Below are positions 6,664 to 10,569 of a stretch of 10,569 nt of DNA, in pieces. The position numbers were made by a program, and so were the translations under genes. The stretch's first letter is position 1. Every line of letters starts with the position of its first letter. The DNA is from Deltaproteobacteria bacterium (GTDB lineage: Bacteria > Desulfobacterota > Desulfobacteria > Desulfobacterales > Desulfatibacillaceae). The stretch lies in the NCBI GenBank assembly GCA_021815525.1, contig JAKAGN010000058.1:1-10569 (forward strand), given 5' to 3'. The notes under the pieces were generated by a model. It was not told where the DNA came from. It ran no database searches and worked only from the letters and a program-made list of their open reading frames with translations.

Positions 6664-8049
6664 CTAGTCCTTGCGGTCCACCTTGAAAACGATGCGGTCC
6701 TCGGGGGGCAGGTCCTGGACCACCGCGGCCTCGTAGCCCGCCAGGACCAGGTCGGCGAGCCCGTAAAGGCGCTCCGGGGCCTCGTAGTTGTTCCTTGCGG
6801 AAAAGCGACCCCACCACGTGTCCCGCATGGCGTTTTGCCCCACGCGGGGCCGGCTTGTCAAGGTGACGGTGAGGTCGTTGCCGTCCTTCCTGGGAATAAG
6901 GCGGCCCTTCAGGTGCAGGTACCAGGCGCCCTTCTTGAGAAAGACGCCCCCCATCTCCGGCGGTATGGCCCGGGAGGCCGCGGTCACGAACTTATCCTTC
7001 TCCACGCCCGGCGAGCCCACGCGGCCGGGCGGGTCCTCCTGCCGGATGGGAAGCTGGAACCATGTGTCGTCGTCCCCGGTCACCCGCAGGGAGACCTCCA
7101 GAGGGCCGCCCGGCCGCCGGGCCTGGGACACGATGCGGGATGTCTTTTTCTTCTTGTCCTCCAGCTTCACTATGGGGCCGAAGGAAAAGGACGGAAGGTT
7201 CAAGGGGGCCAGCTCAGCGGCCTGGACCGCGCCCCGGACGCCCGAAAAGTTCTCCCGGGCGAGGCCGTCCGCCAGGGCCTCGGCCACGGCGCGGCCGTCC
7301 GCGACCCTCTTGGTGATGATGACGGCCAGGAGTGGCTTCACGCCCCTGTAGTGATAGGAGGGCCGCACCCCGGGCTTGAAGCCGTCCACCTTGAAGGCGA
7401 CGCCCGAGTAAAAGGGATCCTTGGACAGCGCCTCCATGCGGGCCGTAACCCTCGCCCAGTGGGAGGCGTCCATGGCCTCGTCCGGCAGGTGCAGCCCGTT
7501 GAAGGGCAGAAGCACGAACACCATCCAAACGCCGTACTTGAGCCCTACGGCCTGCCGCAGGAGGGTGCGGATGCAGTAGGGGTCGGGGCCGTCCAGGCAG
7601 GGGTTCGCGGGAGTGTCCTTGCCGGCCGCGGACTGCATTCCGTCCGTCACCATGACGGTCACGGGGTGGGTTTCAAGGAGAACCGGCCCGCCGGATCCGC
7701 TGCGCGTGGCCAGCACCATGTCCAGGCGGGACTGGTTGGCCGAGTAGAGCTTCTCGTCCTTGTAGCAGCCGAGCGTCTGGACCGGGGACTTTTCCACCCC
7801 GTTCCCCACCAGGTAGCGGACGGGCGGAGGGAGCGCCGCCTCGGCGAATGAGCGGTCGATGGCCTCCTGGAGCCGGACGAGGCGCACCGACTCCCTTGAG
7901 GTGAAGCCCTTCATGCTGCCGGAGACGTCCACGAAAACCGCGGGCGACCCCCCGGCCGCGCCCGCCGGGGCGCCGGCCCCGGTTCTTGCGCCCGCCAAAA
8001 AGAGAAGCGCGGCCAGAAATACTCCAGCCGATGCAATGAGGCGTTTCAT
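6664..8049 (-). CDS. Exported von Willebrand factor A domain protein
   Basis: A 461-aa protein with an apparent Sec signal peptide: MKRLIASAG start, hydrophobic core VFLAALLFLAGA (10-21), then an Ala/Gly-rich region ending near residue 35. There is no lipobox cysteine. Immediately after comes AVFVDVSGSMKGF (37-49), the vWA MIDAS DxSGS with D41, S43 and S45. S107 in NQSRLDMVL may replace the usual MIDAS Thr, and D136 in VMVTDGMQS matches the third MIDAS position. The domain probably runs to ~250. Residues ~260-461 include a lysine run (EDKKKKTS, 297-304) and beta-rich segments that I do not recognise. Cysteines 95, 151 and 159 could form a periplasmic disulfide. The start is ATG 8049 with GGGAGA five bases upstream; an 8-codon longer frame would spoil the signal peptide. 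Expected to act in the periplasm as a metal-dependent protein-binding module, ligand unknown. Confidence 0.82.
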   Translation of the reverse strand: MKRLIASAGVFLAALLFLAGARTGAGAPAGAAGGSPAVFVDVSGSMKGFTSRESVRLVRLQEAIDRSFAEAALPPPVRYLVGNGVEKSPVQTLGCYKDEKLYSANQSRLDMVLATRSGSGGPVLLETHPVTVMVTDGMQSAAGKDTPANPCLDGPDPYCIRTLLRQAVGLKYGVWMVFVLLPFNGLHLPDEAMDASHWARVTARMEALSKDPFYSGVAFKVDGFKPGVRPSYHYRGVKPLLAVIITKRVADGRAVAEALADGLARENFSGVRGAVQAAELAPLNLPSFSFGPIVKLEDKKKKTSRIVSQARRPGGPLEVSLRVTGDDDTWFQLPIRQEDPPGRVGSPGVEKDKFVTAASRAIPPEMGGVFLKKGAWYLHLKGRLIPRKDGNDLTVTLTSRPRVGQNAMRDTWWGRFSARNNYEAPERLYGLADLVLAGYEAAVVQDLPPEDRIVFKVDRKD

Positions 8050-8054
8050 GGTTT

Positions 8055-8060
8055 TCTCCC
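8055..8060 (-). promoter_or_regulatory. Ribosome binding site deciding the vWA start
   Basis: GGGAGA on the minus strand, 5 bases before ATG 8049. It favours this start, which yields a well-formed signal peptide, over the ATG at 8073. Confidence 0.65.
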
Positions 8061-8095
8061 TGTCATTCCACAAGGGTCCGCCCGGACCGGGAAGC

Positions 8096-8476
8096 TCACG
8101 AACGGACGGCGACGGGCTTTACGATCTCCCGCCTGTCCAGCGCGGCCTGGAGCAGGTCCAGGACCTTGACGGGGACCTCGCTCTCCGCGCCCTCCCTGGC
8201 CCGCAGGGGGACGAAGAACTGGAGGTTGCCGGCGTCGGTCAGGTCCAAAAGATCCGCGGCGGTGCTCTTGTCCGCCACCCGCTGGGCGTTTTTCTCGTCC
8301 AGAAGCGCGAAGCCCACCCGGTCCACCATGCGCTCCTCGTGGTTCAGGAACTCCAGGAACACCTGGCCCTCCATCACCGTAACCCGGGCGAGCCTTTTTC
8401 CGCAATAGGGACAATGTATGACGGGCCGGTTGATGCGGACCCTCTTTTTCACGGAGCAGACTTCGGAGTATCTCAT
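8096..8476 (-). CDS. Small protein with single CPxCG zinc knuckle
   Basis: A 126-aa protein of unknown family. The N-terminal basic segment KKRVRINRPVIHCPYCGKRL (10-29) carries one CPYCG knuckle (C22, C25). C7 and H21 are nearby and could complete a metal site, or the knuckle may be completed by dimerisation or by a partner. The rest (30-126) is a mixed alpha/beta domain with ten-odd acidic and basic residues scattered through it, including a hydrophobic strand GQVFLEFL (37-44) and LQFFVPL (85-91). There is no signal peptide. The start ATG 8476 overlaps the stop of the large ATPase gene as ATGA, so translation is probably coupled and the two products may be stoichiometric partners. A longer open frame reaching 8665 lies within the ATPase gene and is rejected. 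Zinc binding is inferred from the motif only. Confidence 0.78.
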   Translation of the reverse strand: MRYSEVCSVKKRVRINRPVIHCPYCGKRLARVTVMEGQVFLEFLNHEERMVDRVGFALLDEKNAQRVADKSTAADLLDLTDAGNLQFFVPLRAREGAESEVPVKVLDLLQAALDRREIVKPVAVRS

Positions 8477-10569
8477 GCGATGGCTCCCAGGTGGGTTTTG
8501 TAGAGATCCTCGAGGAGTATCTCGAAGGGGCTCGCGGCGAACCAGGGGTTGCTGGCGGAGACCAGGCGGGTGGCCAGCTTCTGGCGCATCTGGCGCATTT
8601 CCTCGTCGATCTCGTGGGGCTTGTAGAAATCCTTGGGAAAGGAGGGCAGCGCCTCCTTGTTCCATTGCACCACCCGCCGCTCCACGATGAGGGGGTAGGC
8701 GCCTTCGGCCAATATTTCCTTGGGGTAGCGCAGGCGGAAATCCAGGGGCAGGAACCAGGGATAGCGGTCGGCGCCCAGGGACACGTCGTGGCCCATAATC
8801 TTGCGCCAGCCGGTCTGCTTGCGGCCTTCCGCCTCCACCATGTGCTGTCTTTTCACGGTGTTTTCCACGAGGAGCCCGCAGGCCACCGCGGCCTTGGGGT
8901 GTATGCGCTTCTTGTCGTTTTCAGGGCGCGTGAGGAAGCGCGGCACGACCTTGACGCCGGCGTAGGGGCCGGGGTAGGCGGCCGGCTTCTCGTTCTCCCC
9001 GGCCGCGAACTCGGAAAGGATCTCCTCCACCCGCTTTCCAAGGGTCTCCGCGAACTCGTCGGAGTAGGCGTAGGCGTTCAGGAAGGAGCCGAAGCCCCAG
9101 CCGTTTCCCAGGAAAAAGAGGCTCACCGGGTACTCGCTCTTGAATCCCTCGTAGGTGTTTTCGAGGTTCAATATGAGCCGGGCCGCCACGAGCCGCGCCA
9201 GGTACTCCTTGAGGTAGAGGTAGAAATCCACCGTGCGCCTCTTGGCCCGCTCCTTCATGTCGGCCCTCACCACGTCGCTCGAGTTGAGGACGTCGGCGGT
9301 GCGCTGGGCGCTCCGTATCCTGGCGCGCAGGTCCTCCAGCGTGGCGCGCTGGGCCAGGCAGTCCTTGCCCAGGGCCGACAGAAGCCCCGAGCCGGCGTAC
9401 TGGAAGCTCGTAAGGAAAAGGACGTGTATCTTCGCCTTCATGTCGAAGTTGAAGTAGGCGACGTCCGTGGAGCCGCCGCCGATGTCCACGAAAAGGAGGT
9501 CCCCCACCTCGGCGGCGCCGGCCAAGGCCCCCGCGGCCATGGCCTCGTCCTTCACCTGCTCCGGGTCGGTCTCGGTGGAAAGGCTCATGCCGGTCAGGCG
9601 TTCCAGGTAGCGGCAGGCCGAGGCGAAGGCCTCCACCAGCCTGTTCCGCCGGTCCTCGTCGAAGGCCAAGGGATAGGAATGGCTGATGCTCACGCTCTTG
9701 ACGGGCACGGTCTCCTGGGCGAGGCGGGCCAGGGCCAGCAGGAGCACGAAGCGGATGTAGTGCTCCTGCACGTGGCGGATGCTGTCGGGGCCGTAAAGGG
9801 CGCCCCGCTCCGAGGACGGCCACTTGAACTCCCAGATGGTGCGGCCCTCCCCCGCCTTTTTGTCCCCGGCCGTCACCCGGGTTATGCCGTAGTCCAGAAC
9901 CGGCCGCCAGTTGCCGAAATCACGCCGCGCCGTCATCTCGGTCAAGGGCAGGTTGGTTATGATCTCCGAGGGGACGAAGCTCATGTCCTCGCCGAAGCCC
10001 TTGGAAAGCGGCCAGGTGGAGAGGCGATCGAAGAAGGGGTCCCCGGCGATCCCCTCCACGAGGGAAAAGGTCAGCTCCGCCGGGGCCAGCAGCTGCAGGC
10101 GTCCATCCTCGTCCTTCATGGCGAGGCAGGTGTTGCTGGTGCCGAAGTCCATGCCGATCTGCCGGGGGTCGCCGCGGTCCACGTAGGCCCGGGCCGGGTC
10201 GGCGGCGGGAAAGCGGAACACTCCGCCGGCCAGGGGCTCGTCCTGGCCGGGCCGGTAAAACTCGATGGCCACCCAAAGGGGCCGGCTCTCGCTCATGTAA
10301 AGGAGGGTCTCGCCGTCGGCCGCGCGGTCGCAGGCCTCCTTCCAGCGGAGAACCTCCCGGGTCCTTTCGCGGCCGTTCTCGGAAAAGGCTTCCTCTACGG
10401 GCTCCTGGACGAACAGACGCACGCGGCGGGAATCGCCGAAAAGGGTGGAGCGGGCCGCCGAATCGGTGCACAGGCGGATGAAAAAGCACTTCCAGCCGGG
10501 CGAGGCCACCTTGGGCCACACGTCAAGGTTCACGCCCTCGAAGGCCTCCCGCCCCGGGATGGCATCCAT
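8473..10569 (-). CDS. Large divergent actin/Hsp70-fold ATPase (5' end at window edge)
   Basis: At least 698 aa. The first visible codon, ATG, coincides with the last base of the window, so it may be the true start or an internal Met. Residues ~1-135 are a beta-rich N-terminal region of unknown family. Phosphate-1 IGMDFGTSNTCLA (138-150) and phosphate-2 LFVDIGGGSTDVAYF (359-373) place it in the actin/Hsp70/sugar-kinase superfamily. KDEAMAAGALAG (340-351) fits the connect-1 helix, FFLGNGWGFGSFL (485-497) the adenosine motif, and PKAAVACGLL (558-567) connect-2. About 200 residues separate the two phosphate motifs, as in Hsp70. There is no DnaK-type substrate-binding domain. The C-terminal ~120 residues are Trp/Tyr/Pro-rich (for example DRYPWFLPLDFRLRYP), then helical. 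No signal peptide or TM helix is seen. It is coupled to the zinc-knuckle gene by ATGA. Resemblance to the SrfB-type large Hsp70-like group is possible but not established. ATPase fold is confident; role unknown. Confidence 0.82.
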   Translation of the reverse strand: MDAIPGREAFEGVNLDVWPKVASPGWKCFFIRLCTDSAARSTLFGDSRRVRLFVQEPVEEAFSENGRERTREVLRWKEACDRAADGETLLYMSESRPLWVAIEFYRPGQDEPLAGGVFRFPAADPARAYVDRGDPRQIGMDFGTSNTCLAMKDEDGRLQLLAPAELTFSLVEGIAGDPFFDRLSTWPLSKGFGEDMSFVPSEIITNLPLTEMTARRDFGNWRPVLDYGITRVTAGDKKAGEGRTIWEFKWPSSERGALYGPDSIRHVQEHYIRFVLLLALARLAQETVPVKSVSISHSYPLAFDEDRRNRLVEAFASACRYLERLTGMSLSTETDPEQVKDEAMAAGALAGAAEVGDLLFVDIGGGSTDVAYFNFDMKAKIHVLFLTSFQYAGSGLLSALGKDCLAQRATLEDLRARIRSAQRTADVLNSSDVVRADMKERAKRRTVDFYLYLKEYLARLVAARLILNLENTYEGFKSEYPVSLFFLGNGWGFGSFLNAYAYSDEFAETLGKRVEEILSEFAAGENEKPAAYPGPYAGVKVVPRFLTRPENDKKRIHPKAAVACGLLVENTVKRQHMVEAEGRKQTGWRKIMGHDVSLGADRYPWFLPLDFRLRYPKEILAEGAYPLIVERRVVQWNKEALPSFPKDFYKPHEIDEEMRQMRQKLATRLVSASNPWFAASPFEILLEDLYKTHLGAIA

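Noticed and set aside
5800..7851. 683-aa plus-strand open frame antisense to the Hsp70 and vWA genes
   Set aside because: It spans the junction of two well-supported minus-strand genes and is His/Gly/Val-rich low-complexity; high-GC codon bias commonly leaves the antisense frame open. No motif found.
8477..8665. Longer version of the zinc-knuckle protein
   Set aside because: The extension lies wholly inside the large ATPase gene in another frame and is compositionally a shadow; ATG 8476 with the ATGA overlap is the better start.
1..10569. CRISPR array, tRNA or rRNA genes
   Set aside because: No regularly spaced direct repeats, and no tRNA- or rRNA-like conserved segments were seen on either strand.

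Overview
The window is GC-rich with strong GC3 bias and has the look of a chromosomal region from a delta-proteobacterium-like (Desulfobacterota/Myxococcota-type) Gram-negative. That guess rests on codon composition, on a secreted periplasmic-type protein, on a multi-pass GT-C membrane protein and on dense, short-spaced operons. No gene in the window fixes the taxonomy.

Layout. On the + strand at the left edge lies a WalJ/YycJ-like metallo-beta-lactamase-fold hydrolase (88-852). It converges on a small uncharacterised minus-strand gene (1032-1325). That small gene sits between two inverted copies of a ~78 bp intergenic repeat (899-976 and 1436-1514). A near-perfect 25 bp hairpin (1569-1622) then marks the end of a long minus-strand gene cluster that fills the rest of the window and runs off the right edge.

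The cluster, in transcription order (right to left), is: a large divergent actin/Hsp70-fold ATPase with a ~135-residue N-terminal extension (8473 to >10569, 5' end possibly outside the window); a 126-aa protein with one CPxCG knuckle (8096-8476); an exported von Willebrand A (vWA) protein with a DxSGS motif (6664-8049); a lidless DnaK-like Hsp70 (4960-6612); a 678-aa GT39-like polytopic glycosyltransferase (2826-4862); and a Get3/ArsA-type ATPase fused to a C-terminal alpha-crystallin-like domain (1633-2829). Two junctions are 4-base ATGA overlaps (ATPase/knuckle protein and glycosyltransferase/Get3). The other gaps are 46-97 bp.

How they may work together (inference). Two actin-fold ATPases, a vWA protein and a small zinc-knuckle protein look like one functional module. 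Chaperone-like NTPases (Hsp70 without lid, Get3 with an Hsp20-like domain) would act in the cytoplasm, while the vWA protein and the active site of the glycosyltransferase lie on the far side of the inner membrane. An envelope assembly or membrane-protein biogenesis role is one reading; a multi-component conflict system is another. I do not recognise this gene set as a named system.
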